A stretch of 64,000 nt of DNA from CAZICM01 sp964537685 (GCA_964537685.1 CAZICM010000046.1:4255-68254); one strand, 5' to 3'. Shown: positions 42,723 to 54,200, numbered from the stretch's first letter. Numbers and translations are program-made. Notes: generated by a model from the sequence alone, not told the origin.

Positions 42723-43634
42723 GTGCGAGCAAATTGGGCGCTTGGAATATTTTGGGGGTTGCCGCTGATGGGCGCGGGCGCGCTTTGGGCCTGTGCGGTG
42801 CAGCGCGGGGCGGATTGGGTGTCGGGGCCGCCAAACGAGCCGGAGTCCGCGGGAAGGCCGGTGTCGAGGGAGGCCATTTCACCTTGGGGTGCCGCGGGGA
42901 GTGCGCCAAATGCCGCGCTTTCAGATTCGCCTTCGCCAATGCTTCGGGCCGAGCCTGCGGACTCATCTGAATTGAACGGCGGGCAGGAGCCGCTCATGAT
43001 CCGCGAATATGGTCCGGGCGGGAAATCAATACGATCGAATGAGGGAAATGCTCCGGCTGCTTCTCAGGGCTCGTACCGCAATACTTATTATGATTTTCCT
43101 GTGGAAGCCGCGGGATTAAAAGATGCCACGCTCTACGATGCATCGTGCAATACGATCGCGTATGTTCCCAAGGATTTTCACGATAGAGTTTGTTTGCAGG
43201 GCAGTGGAAAACTAATATCGGGCGAGACCGTGAGTTTTGCGAAACGGGATTGCGCCTGTGCCTCGGAGTGTCCCCGCTCTGGCCAGAAGATTTGCTACGA
43301 GAAGCTGGATTCAAAGTTATTTCCTCATGGCCGGGGAGCCACGGGAAGGGCGATTACGCCGCTCCGGACGGTGGCCGTCGATTCGGATATTATTCCTTTG
43401 GGCACGGTTATTTATGTGCCCGAATTCGATGGGATTGCAAAACCAGATGGTGCAATGCACGATGGCTGTTTTATCGCGGAAGATAGGGGAATCCGCGTTG
43501 TGGGCCGGCATATTGATGTATTCGCGGGCGAGTCTTCGAATACGGCGTGGATGAATAAAAAGGTGCCTTCAAACAAAGGCGTGTCGGTGATTGCGAATGA
43601 TCCCCGCTGTATGACGAGGCTTTCTGGGCTATAG
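42723..43634 (+). CDS. Exported 3D-domain protein (double-psi beta-barrel, MltA-like C-terminus)
   Basis: A 303-residue protein beginning at GTG 42723 with a hydrophobic signal (LGIFWGLPLMGAGALWACA), possibly lipidated. The C-terminal third is the 3D (Asp-Asp-Asp) domain: RTVAVDSDIIPLGTVIYVPEF, then HDGCFIAEDRGIRVVGRHIDVF. In that block three Asp residues match those that name the family and contribute to peptidoglycan cleavage in MltA-type lytic transglycosylases. A Cys-rich stretch (CACASECPRSGQKICYE) precedes it. Peptidoglycan remodelling is plausible. The U32 gene follows 8 bp after its stop. Confidence 0.82.
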   Translation: MRANWALGIFWGLPLMGAGALWACAVQRGADWVSGPPNEPESAGRPVSREAISPWGAAGSAPNAALSDSPSPMLRAEPADSSELNGGQEPLMIREYGPGGKSIRSNEGNAPAASQGSYRNTYYDFPVEAAGLKDATLYDASCNTIAYVPKDFHDRVCLQGSGKLISGETVSFAKRDCACASECPRSGQKICYEKLDSKLFPHGRGATGRAITPLRTVAVDSDIIPLGTVIYVPEFDGIAKPDGAMHDGCFIAEDRGIRVVGRHIDVFAGESSNTAWMNKKVPSNKGVSVIANDPRCMTRLSGL

Positions 43635-43642
43635 AGCCTCCG

Positions 43643-46141
43643 ATGTTTTTTTCAACCGATGCCGTGCCTGAAGTGCTCGCTCCTGCGGGCGATGAGGCTT
43701 GTTTAAAGGCTGCCGTTTCCGCGGGGGCCGATGCCGTTTATTTTGGTTTGCAGGGTTTTAATGCGCGGGCCCGGGCCAAAAACTTTGATGCGGGAGCGCT
43801 TGGCCAGACGATGGCTTATCTGCACGAGCATGGCGTAAAGGGCTATGTGACGCTGAATACGCTCGTGTTCGATGAAGAGCTGCCGCTGGTTGAGAATGCA
43901 ATCCGGGTGTGTGCGGAGGCGGGCGCGGATGCGGTGATTGTGCAGGATTTCGGCGTGGCGAGGCTTGTTTCGGCCATTGCGCCCGAAATGAAAATGCATG
44001 CGTCGACGCAAATGACTTGCACCGATGCGGGTTCGGTGGAAATGGCGCGGAATTTAGGCGCTCACCGGGTGATTTTGGCGAGGGAGCTATCACTTTCGGA
44101 TATTGCGGCCATTCAGGCGCAGACGGATATGGAGCTCGAGGTGTTTGTTCACGGTGCGCTATGTGTTGCGTATTCGGGGCAATGTTTGACGAGCGAGGCG
44201 ATTGGGGGCAGGAGTGCGAACCGCGGAGCGTGTGCGCAGGCGTGCAGGCTGCCTTATGAGCTGCTTGTGGATGGGCATAAGGCCGATGTCGGAGAGCGGG
44301 CGTATTTGCTGTCGCCCGAGGATTTAGAAGCAACTCAGTCTATTTCTGAATTAATTCGATTGGGTGTGAAATCATTTAAAATCGAGGGGCGCTTAAAAGG
44401 CCCTGCTTATGTGGCCGCGGCGACAAAATTATATAAAGAGGCGGTGAGGGCTGCATTGGCGGATAATTCGATTGTGAATGATGCGCTGAGGCGGCGGGCG
44501 CTGCAGATGTATTCGAGGCCGGCGGGGCCTGGATTTTTAGAGGGTGTGAATCATCAGCGGCTGGTGGAGGGGAGGAGCTGCGATCACCGCGGGCTTCAAG
44601 TGGGTGTTTTTGTGGAGCCGGTGCGGGTGAGGGGCAGGACGCTTGCGCGGGTGAAGCTTTCGTCGAGCGTGGCTTTGGGCGATGGGCTGGTGTTTGAGGG
44701 GGGATATGCCAACGAGGGTGAAGTGGGAGGGCGGGTTTGGTCGATTTTGGTGAATGGCGCGGAGACCGATAAGGTGCAGATTTCCGCGCCGGGCCAGACC
44801 AAAGAGGCATTTTTATGGTTTGGTCCAGATCGCTTATTTAATGGCATTCGATCGGGGAGGCGATTGTGGAAAACGGACGATCCCGTGGAGGAGAAGGCTG
44901 TTCTCGGTGAAATTGAGAGGGCGCCGGAGCGGGTTGGGGTGGCGATGCGGGTGCGGGGAACGCTGGGGGAAGCGCCCCGTTATGAAGCGGAGACGCGGTT
45001 GGGTTTAAATGCGGAAGTAATTGGAGACCAAACGATCGGCGTCTCTCATTCGGGCGTTTCCATTGCAGATGTATTGAAGGATAAATTGGGGCAATTGGGA
45101 GATACGCCTTTTGAATTGGCGGATCTTCAGATTGAATTGCCGGAAGGAGCGATGATTTCGCCGGCATCGATGAAGAGGGCGCGCAGGGCGCTGGTTGAGC
45201 AGCTTTTGCAGGGCGCAAAAAAGGTTCATCCGGTGACGGGGCTGCATGCAGAGGAGTTTGTGGCTCAATTTGATAGGATTGAGATGGAACCTCCGCCGCC
45301 TGGGTTATTTGTATTATGCCGGACGCGGGCGCAGGCGTTTGCGGCGCTGGAGGCCGGGGCGGAGGGGGTGTATTTAGATTTTTTGGAGCTCACGGGGATG
45401 GGCGAGGCGTTTCGGGCGCTGCGCGCAGAGAAGCCGGGAGCGATATTGGGGGTCGCGCCGCCGCGCATTCGCAAGCCGGGCGAGGAGAAAATCGATAAGT
45501 ATTTAATTTCCCTGGAGCCGGATCTTTTATTGGTGAGGGGTTTGGGAGCGCTGAATGAATGGGCGGATTTGCCTATTCGCAAGGTGGGGGACTTTTCATT
45601 GAATGTAACAAACCGGATATCGGCCGGAACGGTGATGAATAAAGGGTTATTGGCCTTTACGCCTTCATTTGATTTGGATGCCGCGCAATTGATGGGGCTT
45701 TTGGGGACGGTATTTGGGCCATTTGCGGAGCTGGTTGTGCATCATCCAATGCCATTGTTTCATATGGAGCATTGTGTGATTGCGGCACTTTTATCGAATG
45801 GGAAAGATTTTCGGGATTGTGGCAGGCCCTGTGAGAAGCATCAGGTATCGCTTCGGGATAGGGCGGGAATGGCGCATCCCGTGGAGGCGGATGTGGGGTG
45901 CCGGAATACGGTGTTTCATGCGGCGGCCCAGAGTGCGGCCGGGCTGTTGAAGGGGGTCGTGGAGCGGGGTGTGAGGCGCTTTAGGATTGAGCTGGTCCGG
46001 GAGGGAGCGGAGGAGGCGGGCCGGGTTGTGGAGATGTACAAGAGGCTGATCGCGGGCAAGATTGAGCCGAGGGAACTTTGGAGAGCGCTGAAGACAGAAG
46101 GGGGATATGGGGTGGTGAGCGGATCGCTGAGGGTGATGTAG
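43643..46141 (+). CDS. U32 family protein with DUF3656 (RlhA-like)
   Basis: An 832-residue cytoplasmic protein of the peptidase U32 family. The N-terminal U32 domain shows PEVLAPAGDEACLKAAVSAGADAVYFG, the family signature ELEVFVHGALCVAYSGQCLTS as a whole, and the Cys cluster NRGACAQACRLPYE. DUF3656-like sequence follows and a second, more divergent copy of the fold lies in the C-terminal third. A late Cys group (CGRPCEKHQ) is conserved in such proteins. The closest known function is RlhA, which hydroxylates C2501 of 23S rRNA using prephenate-derived chemistry and an iron-sulfur cluster. This protein is about 180 residues longer than the Escherichia coli one, so orthology is not certain. Confidence 0.88.
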   Translation: MFFSTDAVPEVLAPAGDEACLKAAVSAGADAVYFGLQGFNARARAKNFDAGALGQTMAYLHEHGVKGYVTLNTLVFDEELPLVENAIRVCAEAGADAVIVQDFGVARLVSAIAPEMKMHASTQMTCTDAGSVEMARNLGAHRVILARELSLSDIAAIQAQTDMELEVFVHGALCVAYSGQCLTSEAIGGRSANRGACAQACRLPYELLVDGHKADVGERAYLLSPEDLEATQSISELIRLGVKSFKIEGRLKGPAYVAAATKLYKEAVRAALADNSIVNDALRRRALQMYSRPAGPGFLEGVNHQRLVEGRSCDHRGLQVGVFVEPVRVRGRTLARVKLSSSVALGDGLVFEGGYANEGEVGGRVWSILVNGAETDKVQISAPGQTKEAFLWFGPDRLFNGIRSGRRLWKTDDPVEEKAVLGEIERAPERVGVAMRVRGTLGEAPRYEAETRLGLNAEVIGDQTIGVSHSGVSIADVLKDKLGQLGDTPFELADLQIELPEGAMISPASMKRARRALVEQLLQGAKKVHPVTGLHAEEFVAQFDRIEMEPPPPGLFVLCRTRAQAFAALEAGAEGVYLDFLELTGMGEAFRALRAEKPGAILGVAPPRIRKPGEEKIDKYLISLEPDLLLVRGLGALNEWADLPIRKVGDFSLNVTNRISAGTVMNKGLLAFTPSFDLDAAQLMGLLGTVFGPFAELVVHHPMPLFHMEHCVIAALLSNGKDFRDCGRPCEKHQVSLRDRAGMAHPVEADVGCRNTVFHAAAQSAAGLLKGVVERGVRRFRIELVREGAEEAGRVVEMYKRLIAGKIEPRELWRALKTEGGYGVVSGSLRVM

Positions 46142-46187
46142 AAAATGAAAGAATTGATATTCAATTTTATTGTAATCGAGTGAATCC

Positions 46188-47432
46188 GTGCCCCGCATAG
46201 CCGTTATCAATACCCATCCAATTCAGCATTTCGCTCCGCTTTGGGCGGCCGTGCACAAGCTCGGTACGGTATCGCTCAAGGTGTTTTATTGCACGGATTG
46301 GGGTGTGAAGGAGTATGCCGATCCGGGTTTTGGGAAGACCTTCCGGTGGGATGTGGATTTGCTGTCGGGATACGACTGTGAATTTTTGCCCATTGCGCAA
46401 AGGCCCCAAAGCTTGGGTTTTTGGGAAGTGGACAATCCTTTGGTGGGGGAGAGGCTTTCGGCCTTTGCTCCTGATGTGCTGCTTTTGTTTGGATATGGAA
46501 CACTGACAAATTGGCGGGCACTTCTATGGGCGAGGCGGCATTCGGTCCGGGTTCTTTTGTATTCGGATTCGGAGCTTAGGCATTTTCGCCCTTGGGCGGT
46601 GCGGGCCGTGAAGGAAGTGGTGGTCCGGGCCTTTTTTATGGGGGCTGATGGAGCGATGCCGGTCGGGAATTGCAATGCGGAGTATTATCGGCATTATGGG
46701 CTTTCGCCGGAGGTTTTATATCCGTGTCCGCTTCCGGTGGATGGGGATCGCTTTGGGGAAGCGGAAAAGGATAGGCAGGCGCTCCGGGCAGCCCTGAGGA
46801 ATGAGATCGGTATTCCTGAAGATGCTTTTGTATTTGCTTCGGTGGGAAAATACATTGGGCGTAAACGGCATGCCGATTGTATTGAAGCGTTGATGAAACT
46901 GCCTTCGGCCCTTCGGGAAAAGAGCCGGCTGCTCATTATCGGGGATGGGCCGGAGCGGGCTCAATTGGAGGGGCTTGCTGCCAAGGCCAATGCGCAATCG
47001 GCCGGTGTTGTGCTTACGGGATTTGTGAACCAGAGCCGTATGCCTGGGTTTTTCGCGGCGATTGATGCGCTGCTGGTCGCCTCGGAGCACGATCCTCATC
47101 CGCTGGTGGTGACCGAAGGATTGTTTTTTGGTCTTCCGGTGATTGCGTCGGATCAAATCGGTTGTATTGGTGAGGATGATACGGTCAGGCCGGATATCAA
47201 TGGATTGGTTGTACCCTGCGGCGATGTGCAGGCCATGGCGGGGGCGATGCGGGAGCTGATTGAGAATCGGGATAAATACAATCGATTTTCAGAAGAATCC
47301 AAACGAATTTCAATCTCTCAGGATACGAAGACGGCTGCGCGCTGTGTTGAAGCTGCTGCGTCCCGGGTGCTGGCGTCGCCCTTGGCTGGGCCGGCAGACC
47401 GCTTGAAGAGGCTGTGGATCTTCGGCGATTAG
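46188..47432 (+). CDS. Glycosyltransferase (GT4-type, GT-B fold)
   Basis: A 414-residue glycosyltransferase starting at GTG 46188. The N-terminal half has RIAVINTHPIQHFAPLW, typical of capsule and surface polysaccharide enzymes. The C-terminal Glycos_transf_1 domain has FASVGKYIGRKRHADCIEAL, LLIIGDGPERAQLEGLA, VVLTGFVNQSRMPGFFA and the EHDPHPLVVTEGLFFGLPVIA donor-binding block. It should transfer a sugar from a nucleotide-sugar to a glycan. The acceptor is unknown and no other polysaccharide gene is nearby. The stop overlaps the end of the J-domain gene on the other strand by 4 bp. A short AT-rich inverted repeat (46152-46166) lies upstream. Confidence 0.93.
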   Translation: MPRIAVINTHPIQHFAPLWAAVHKLGTVSLKVFYCTDWGVKEYADPGFGKTFRWDVDLLSGYDCEFLPIAQRPQSLGFWEVDNPLVGERLSAFAPDVLLLFGYGTLTNWRALLWARRHSVRVLLYSDSELRHFRPWAVRAVKEVVVRAFFMGADGAMPVGNCNAEYYRHYGLSPEVLYPCPLPVDGDRFGEAEKDRQALRAALRNEIGIPEDAFVFASVGKYIGRKRHADCIEALMKLPSALREKSRLLIIGDGPERAQLEGLAAKANAQSAGVVLTGFVNQSRMPGFFAAIDALLVASEHDPHPLVVTEGLFFGLPVIASDQIGCIGEDDTVRPDINGLVVPCGDVQAMAGAMRELIENRDKYNRFSEESKRISISQDTKTAARCVEAAASRVLASPLAGPADRLKRLWIFGD

Positions 47433-50400
47433 CGTTTGAATAATTTATTGAGCAGGCTTCCGTCTGCCGGATCGGCGGCGCTGATGCCCGATGCGCTCTG
47501 AGCTCTCATTTTAGGCTGAGTTTTGGATGTCCCTTCGCCGCGGGTCCGCATTTCATGGAGCCTCACTTCACGCATGGCATCCACGTTTTTCGGATTGATT
47601 TCGGTGATGAGTTTGAAGTCGGCAATGGCCTTGTCCAGGCGGCCAGAGCGTTTGAGCAGCGTTCCGCGGTATAGGAGCGCCCGCTCAAAGCGCGGTTCTT
47701 TGGACACAATTTGATCGAGTGTTTGAATTAAATCGTCGTATTGATTGGAAATGGTGCCTTCGGGCATGGCCGGGGGCAGCGGCCTTTTCAGGGCTTCAAT
47801 CCAGGCGAGTGTGGCCGCGTATTCGGGCTGGGTGGGATCGGCCGAGTAGGCTTTGCGGATTAGTTGTTCGGCTCCTGCGAGATCGTTGTTTTTCAGCAGG
47901 ATGTCGGCCTTTTGGAAATCCAGGGCCGCTTCGACGGCGCGTTCGACGTCCACTTGTTCCAGGGATCTGGCGCCGGATGTTGTTTGCTGGGGTTCGAGAG
48001 AACGGATGTATTCGGCGCGGCGGTTTGGGTCGCTGAGGGTGCGGTGAGCTTCGACGACGCGGGCAAAAATGCGGGCGGCCAAGGGGCGGAGACTGGAGAG
48101 TTCAGCGGGCAGCCGGTCGGGATGTACTTCCTTGGCGAGCGATAAATAGGCTTTTGAGATGGTTGTCGGTGTTGAGTCGGGGGTCGTGCCTAAAACGGCG
48201 AAGTAGTCGCCCTTTTCGATGCGTTCGGCGAGGGCGTTTAGGGCGGCGCGTTTTTCGGACAGAAGTTGGTTTTCAAGAGGTGTTTCGGGGCCCGTGCGCG
48301 GCTTGACGGCCGGAGCCGCGGGGCGGGATTGAGCGGATGCCGCTTCTGTGGCCGGCGCGCTTTTCCCGGTGGATGATGGTGGTGCGGCGCCTTGAGGCTC
48401 TGTTTTGGAGCCGGACGATGCCGGTTCTGGAGCGGGCTCTGCTTGGCGCTGCGGCGGTGTGTGGGCGCGCGGGCTCGGGGATGTGCGGGGAGGTGGTGTG
48501 CGGACATCGGAGCGCGCTGTGGAAGCGCCTGTTCGCGCGGTGCGCGGTGCGTCCCTGAGCAAGGATACGTCCGTCGGAAATGAGGCCGGATTGGTGCGGG
48601 CGGATTTGGGGTCTTCGCTTTCCCGTGCGCCCAGGCCAACCGGGGCTTTGCCGCTTCCGCCCAAATCGAGATGGCGCGTGATGGCGAGGGCGTAGACGGT
48701 GAGGCGAACAATGCGCTCGTGAGCCACGCCTATGTCGAGGAGTTCCGCGAGGGTGATTTTGCGCGAGCGCAGAACATCAACCACAGATGTTTCGTCGCGG
48801 TGAAAGCGAAAGCGGCGGGGATCGCTGTCTGGATGCAGCGTCATCGGCCGCTGGCCCAGCTTTTCTAAAGTGATGTTGATGATCGGGTCGTGGCTTCGTA
48901 CGCGAATGCCCGCCATCAGCAAGGCCAGGGGCTCGCAGCTCTGAAGCTCCGGCCCTCCGTAGTTGGAGAGCAGGTTAAGGCCGTCGTAGTAGGCGTAGGC
49001 TGTTTGAGAAGACATTTCGAAGAGCGCGAGGACTTTGCGGACGAGCTGCACGTTGAGCACGCCAAACATCGTTTCCCGGTCGAGAAAGCCTTTTTCAATG
49101 AGGTAGTTGCCGTGCAGCATCCGCGCCTGAAGCGCTTCCGTGAAGGTTTGGCGGAGGATATCGGGTTCGATGAGGCCCAAATCCGAGATGACTTCCATCA
49201 GGGGGGCGATGAGGATGCCGGTTTTGACTTTTGCGGCGATGCCTTCGTTGAAGAAGATGCTGTGGCTTAGCCCTTCAGGCGTTGTGAAGATGGTCGTGCC
49301 TGTGAGGCGGCGGTCGAGCATGTACACCAGCAGGTGCGAAAGCGGTGTGCGCGAAAGCGTTCCTTCAGCGGTTGGGGGGCCTTGGATTTCGGGTTTTGAT
49401 GGTGCGCGCCGCCTTTCCCTCGGTTGCTCTTCGTCCGTTTGGCCAGCCGCTTCTTGATAGCTTTTCGCCGACCAGCCAGAAGAGCGGACCGCGTCGTCGG
49501 ACGGGCGTTGAGGCTTGGATTTTGAACTGGCGGTGGCTGGCGGCGTTTCAGGCGATGGGGGCCGTACATTCACTTTGCCGCCCTTGAGCTGTGCAGCCCT
49601 GAGCGAGGCAGGAACTGTAGGCGGTGTGGCAGGTCCGCTTTCCGCAGGGTGTTCGGGCGTCTCGGCAGCCGGTGCGTTTCTCGCGCGCTCGGCAGCGCCG
49701 CTCCGGACAGAGCGAGGCGGTGTTGTAGAGATATTTCTGGGGGCGGAAAAGCCTGATGACGAACGATGGGCAGCGTTTGCCTGCGGTGTCCCCGAGGCCA
49801 GGGAACGCATGGTCGATGCGAAGGCATCGTCGGATGTGGCCACGACGCGCCGGATAAAGCGCCGAGGTTCCTGACCTGCGGGAGGCTGAGCGAGATCGAT
49901 CTCCACGAGATGATCGACAGCGCCTCCCGAAGCATCGAACACAAGGCGCACGCGCGGCAGCGAGTAGCGCGCGGGGTGAGAGGAGGTCTGTACGACCAGC
50001 GCGACTTCGCCTGTGGAGAGCTCGACGAGCGTGCCCGTGGGAAAGATGCCAAGAGCACCTACAAGCAAGCGCAGAACGGTCCGATCGGCGGCACTGTCTG
50101 TATCCTGCTCGAGCTTGGCGAGAGCGTTGTCGGCGGTGAGCGGCTCGCGCCCTGAGCCCGGTGTCAGCAAGTCATTGAAGGCGCGCGCCATGGCGACGAT
50201 GCGGGAGAGCAGCGCTGCCTGGCGCATGCCTTTGTACACCGGCCCGAGCGTTGCCTGGCGTTTAATCCAGTGCGCTTCAAAGGCGATGACAGAGCGGGTG
50301 ATGCTTTCATCGCTGAGCCTTCCGAGCGCGGTCAGCATGGCTGCCGTTCCCGCAGGCATGTCGGCGTCCTGCTCTTCCGTCATGGAAGGCAGAAGCGAGG

Positions 50401-51274
50401 GATGGCCTTCATCCCGGTTTGTCAGCCCCAAAAGGAGCGGTTTTGCGATGTCATAAAGCAGCGCGGCCATGGCCAGCTTCTGCAGAAGCAGTGAATCGCC
50501 GGTGATTTGCCGCGCCATCGTCAGGCTTAAAATCGCGGTGTTCACGGCTCTTCCGGCATCGTCGTGGTTTGCGTTGCGCGCGGCCGTTACACCGAGGAAA
50601 GCAGGGTTGCCTCCGTCCGAAAGATCGACAAGGCGCTGCGCAATGCGTTTGAAACCATGAGGCAGCCGCTGATTTCCTCCGTAGACCGATTCAAAGAATC
50701 GCCTCATCAGGACGATGGCTGATGCATAAGTTTGAACGATGGCATCTTCAGCATTCTCGTGCTGCTCGCCCGCGACTTCGTGGCGGCGCGCGGCATCGTT
50801 CACGGGCCGGAGGCGGATCCTCGGCGTGATGCGCTCGGGGACAACAGGCTCAGGACAGCGGTTGAAGTCGGCAACCAGCATCGCGAAGGTGCGAAGGTCC
50901 GAGGGAAATACATCTTTGGCGATCACCACCTCGGCGATGCCGCAGCGATCGAGCAATTGGCCGATGGCCAAGCATTCGTCATAAGCAGCTCGCTGCGCGC
51001 GCAAGAGCCGGCCGTTGACGTAGATGCCAGCGTGTCCAAAGTGAACGGCCGCGCCCTGCCCTGTGATACGGGCGTGATCGCGCATGATTTGGGCCGTTTC
51101 ATTGACTTGTGAATCGAATTCAGGCCCGGCCGAGGAAGATTCGCTCGTCGCCTTCCGGACCAGCGCACACAGCGTCCTGACCATCGGCTCCGCGACATCG
51201 ACCGACCAGTCAGCATGCTTTGTCTCTCCGTCGGCAGCGGCATTCGCTCGTGCGGGCTCGGATGAATTGGTCAC
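47429..51274 (-). CDS. Multidomain protein: degenerate HD, DUF4388, J-domain, TPR
   Basis: A 1281-residue cytoplasmic protein. Residues 60-145 form a module with AVHFGHAGIYVNGRLL. Residues 180-420 follow an HD/HD-GYP plan but read GRAVNTAILSL where His-Ser would stand and YDIAK instead of HDIGK (Tyr274, Asp275), so the phosphodiesterase site is broken. A low-complexity Pro/Ser linker leads to a DUF4388 domain (about 640-750, HSIFFNEGIAAKVKTG). A second linker leads to a J-domain (about 1035-1105) with the Hsp70-stimulating HPD in KEVHPDRLP. TPR-like helices end the protein. It overlaps the kinase stop by 4 bp. Signalling or assembly of a kinase-Hsp70 complex is inferred. Confidence 0.85.
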   Translation of the reverse strand: MTNSSEPARANAAADGETKHADWSVDVAEPMVRTLCALVRKATSESSSAGPEFDSQVNETAQIMRDHARITGQGAAVHFGHAGIYVNGRLLRAQRAAYDECLAIGQLLDRCGIAEVVIAKDVFPSDLRTFAMLVADFNRCPEPVVPERITPRIRLRPVNDAARRHEVAGEQHENAEDAIVQTYASAIVLMRRFFESVYGGNQRLPHGFKRIAQRLVDLSDGGNPAFLGVTAARNANHDDAGRAVNTAILSLTMARQITGDSLLLQKLAMAALLYDIAKPLLLGLTNRDEGHPSLLPSMTEEQDADMPAGTAAMLTALGRLSDESITRSVIAFEAHWIKRQATLGPVYKGMRQAALLSRIVAMARAFNDLLTPGSGREPLTADNALAKLEQDTDSAADRTVLRLLVGALGIFPTGTLVELSTGEVALVVQTSSHPARYSLPRVRLVFDASGGAVDHLVEIDLAQPPAGQEPRRFIRRVVATSDDAFASTMRSLASGTPQANAAHRSSSGFSAPRNISTTPPRSVRSGAAERARNAPAAETPEHPAESGPATPPTVPASLRAAQLKGGKVNVRPPSPETPPATASSKSKPQRPSDDAVRSSGWSAKSYQEAAGQTDEEQPRERRRAPSKPEIQGPPTAEGTLSRTPLSHLLVYMLDRRLTGTTIFTTPEGLSHSIFFNEGIAAKVKTGILIAPLMEVISDLGLIEPDILRQTFTEALQARMLHGNYLIEKGFLDRETMFGVLNVQLVRKVLALFEMSSQTAYAYYDGLNLLSNYGGPELQSCEPLALLMAGIRVRSHDPIINITLEKLGQRPMTLHPDSDPRRFRFHRDETSVVDVLRSRKITLAELLDIGVAHERIVRLTVYALAITRHLDLGGSGKAPVGLGARESEDPKSARTNPASFPTDVSLLRDAPRTARTGASTARSDVRTPPPRTSPSPRAHTPPQRQAEPAPEPASSGSKTEPQGAAPPSSTGKSAPATEAASAQSRPAAPAVKPRTGPETPLENQLLSEKRAALNALAERIEKGDYFAVLGTTPDSTPTTISKAYLSLAKEVHPDRLPAELSSLRPLAARIFARVVEAHRTLSDPNRRAEYIRSLEPQQTTSGARSLEQVDVERAVEAALDFQKADILLKNNDLAGAEQLIRKAYSADPTQPEYAATLAWIEALKRPLPPAMPEGTISNQYDDLIQTLDQIVSKEPRFERALLYRGTLLKRSGRLDKAIADFKLITEINPKNVDAMREVRLHEMRTRGEGTSKTQPKMRAQSASGISAADPADGSLLNKLFKR

Positions 51275-54200
51275 ACGGTCTCCCCTCCGCCGCTGCGGTG
51301 CTGGCCCAGGCGCGCGGAAATCGCCTCGGCGGCCCGCGTGGCCGCGTCCCTAAGCGTCTGTGTGTTCCACCACCGGCGCTTGGTTGCACTTTGCACAGCG
51401 TGAAGCGATTCCATCGAACGCGCCCGCTGGCCGAGTAGATCTGCGGCGATCGAACGCGATTGTTCAATGGCTTCATCGGCGAACAACCCGTGTTTTTGAA
51501 CCAGCCCAATCAGTACGGGTTCGGCGCGCGCAGCGTCCAGATTCCATATCGCGGTCATGAATTCGCGCTTCTCATCGGGCGTAAGCTTGTGGAAGTGCCC
51601 TTCATGAAGGCGTTTGACCAATGGATCGACCGCCTCGCGCGCCTCATGCCCGACGAGCGTGCGGAGCGCGGCAATTTTTTCCTCAGGCGCTCCTTTGGCG
51701 AGAATTTCAAGCAATTCTTCGCGCATGACGTCCGGCGTTGGAGCGAGACAAGCTCTCAATTCGCTTCGCACCATCGGATCAGGCGATCGGTGAAGCCGCT
51801 CGAGCACGGCGACAGATTCATTGCTGCCCAGCGATGACAAGACACGCAGAATGGGACGCATGACGGCAGCATCAAACGCCGAGATTCTCGTTGCAATTTG
51901 AGCGACAGCCGCATCATTTTCGGACAGCGTGCGGTTGATGTAGTTCAAGAGCGCGCTGCGTATTCCTTCATGGCCTGAGATGCCGATCACATCGAGCACC
52001 GCATCGAGATGCGATGCAGAGGAGATCTTGGGCAGGATGAGCTCGAGTCCGTGCGCGATAGCATCCAGATTCACCGGAGGTATTGAACCTCCCCGAATTT
52101 CCGGGGAACGCCGGCCCAGCCGTCCGGGCATTTGCGATTCATTGGGGTGCAATCCAAAGGTGAGTGCCTGGGATCCACGGCCACTCTGGCTGCTCTTGGC
52201 CTGGCTGTCCGACGCGGGAAGTTTGGATGGAAGGCCGGAGCTTTTCAGTGAAGGGCTGCTTATGCTTGGTTCCCCGCTGTCCACCGCAGAAGGCGAAAAG
52301 TTTCCCGAGGTGACCGGCCCGCCCAAGGCTTCCCACATCAGCAGTTTGAGGATCTCCGGCGGGAACACCCCTTCCACGAGCGCTGCAATCACACCTGGAG
52401 CTTCGTTTTTGGCGATGTTCTCGACCGTGGTTTGAATCGACTCCAGCGTGGAAAATAGCGGCGTAAAACGCCGAGCCTTAATGAAGTCCGTGAACGAGCC
52501 CCGCAGGGAGTTTGTGATGACGCCGATATTGCCATGGCGCCCGGTCTGAACCAGCGCGGATGCAAGGGCATCGATGTACCGCTCGCGCCATCGTTCAGGC
52601 AGCATCGTCAACTGAGCGCCCAGCGCTTTCTTTGCAACGGGATCGAGCGCAAACGCGCTTGCCGCATCCTTAGCGGCGATAAGTGCTGCGGCATCCGTTT
52701 CAATGGGCATTGCCGCTGCTTCCAAGTGATCGGACGGCGAGGTTCGCGTCGCCCGCGCGATGGACACGACATCATCGGCTTCTTGATAAAAAGTCTGTGT
52801 CCCGCCCGCATCGCCCGTGGCGAATTCATCCAGGATGTCGCAGCTCACATGCTCGAGCCGCGTTTCCCACAGCACCGAGGCCATATCGTCCTCGGGAGAC
52901 AGATCGACCTCGGGATCGATTAAAAACAGCGAGCACAAATCGCGGAGCTCTTCTTCCACAATGCCCGGAAGAAACTGCATTCCACGCACCCCCGCGGAAA
53001 AGAGATTGTAGGGAACAATGTCGAGGGGCGGTTCGGGCTCCCACACCAATTGTTCGCGGTGCACAAAGCCGTAGGGGCGCACTCTCCACCACACTTGAGA
53101 CGGCGTTTCACGCACCGCTTGAAGGATCTCGCCAAACATTTCTCCAAGCGCTTTGTCAGTCGCTGGATGACCCGCGCCCCGGAGCTTCGCGATGGTGAGC
53201 AATTCACGAAGGTGCTTAAAAATCCGAATGAGCTTGAGCACGACCGGATCGTCCGGCGATGCGACAGGCGGCAGCGAAGGACTCTCTTCGGGACTGGCCT
53301 GGGATGCTGAGGTCTCATCGCCAGCCCGCCGCATGCTGCTCGAAGGGTGTTTGGAAATAGCTCCCGACCGGATGCCCTCGAGCACGCGCAGCACTTCCGC
53401 CCGCATGGCCGCCGCGGATTGGAAACGATTGCGGGGCGCCCACGAGAGCGCTTTGTCCACAAGCCGAATCACTTCAATCGGCAAGTGGGGTGCGATTCGC
53501 GCAAGTGAGGGCGCGGGCTGCGTGGCCGCCAAAATAAAAGATTCCCCATCCGAGCGCGCCTGATGCAAACGCTGGCCGCTGAGCAAGGCATACAGCGTCG
53601 CACCCACCGAAAAGATATCCGCGCGCCCATCGACTTCCTCGGACACGCCCCGAGCCTGTTCGGGGGCCATAAACGATGGTGTGCCCAGCGCCGTGCCCGC
53701 CCTCGTAATTTCTCCGGGCGCGCCCCTCATGCGCGCGACACCGAAATCGAGCAATTTCACCGTGCCGTCGGCTGTAATGAAAATATTCGCGGGCTTTAAA
53801 TCGCGATGAACGATGCTGTTGGCATGAAATACTTCCAGCGTGGCCAGGACTTCGGCTGCGATCCAGAGCGCTTCATCGACAGGCACGCGGCGCTGTTTTC
53901 GGCGCCACAACTGCTGAGCCGTCTCTCCTTCGAGCAGCTCCATCACCAAAAACGGCTCTTCTTGTTCCGTTATGTCATCGTCCAGAATGGCCACGCGGCC
54001 CGGGTGGTCAATGCGGTTGGCGACATAGCCTTCGCGCAAAAATCGCTCCCGGATATTCTGGTCGCGCGCAAATTCGGTGTGCATCACCTTCAGCGCCGCG
54101 CGTGAGCCATTTCGGTGCGTTGCGGCAAAGACCGAAGCCATTCCGCCGACGCCCAGGAGTGCATCCAGTTTCCACTTCTTATTGATGACAGTGCCCACCC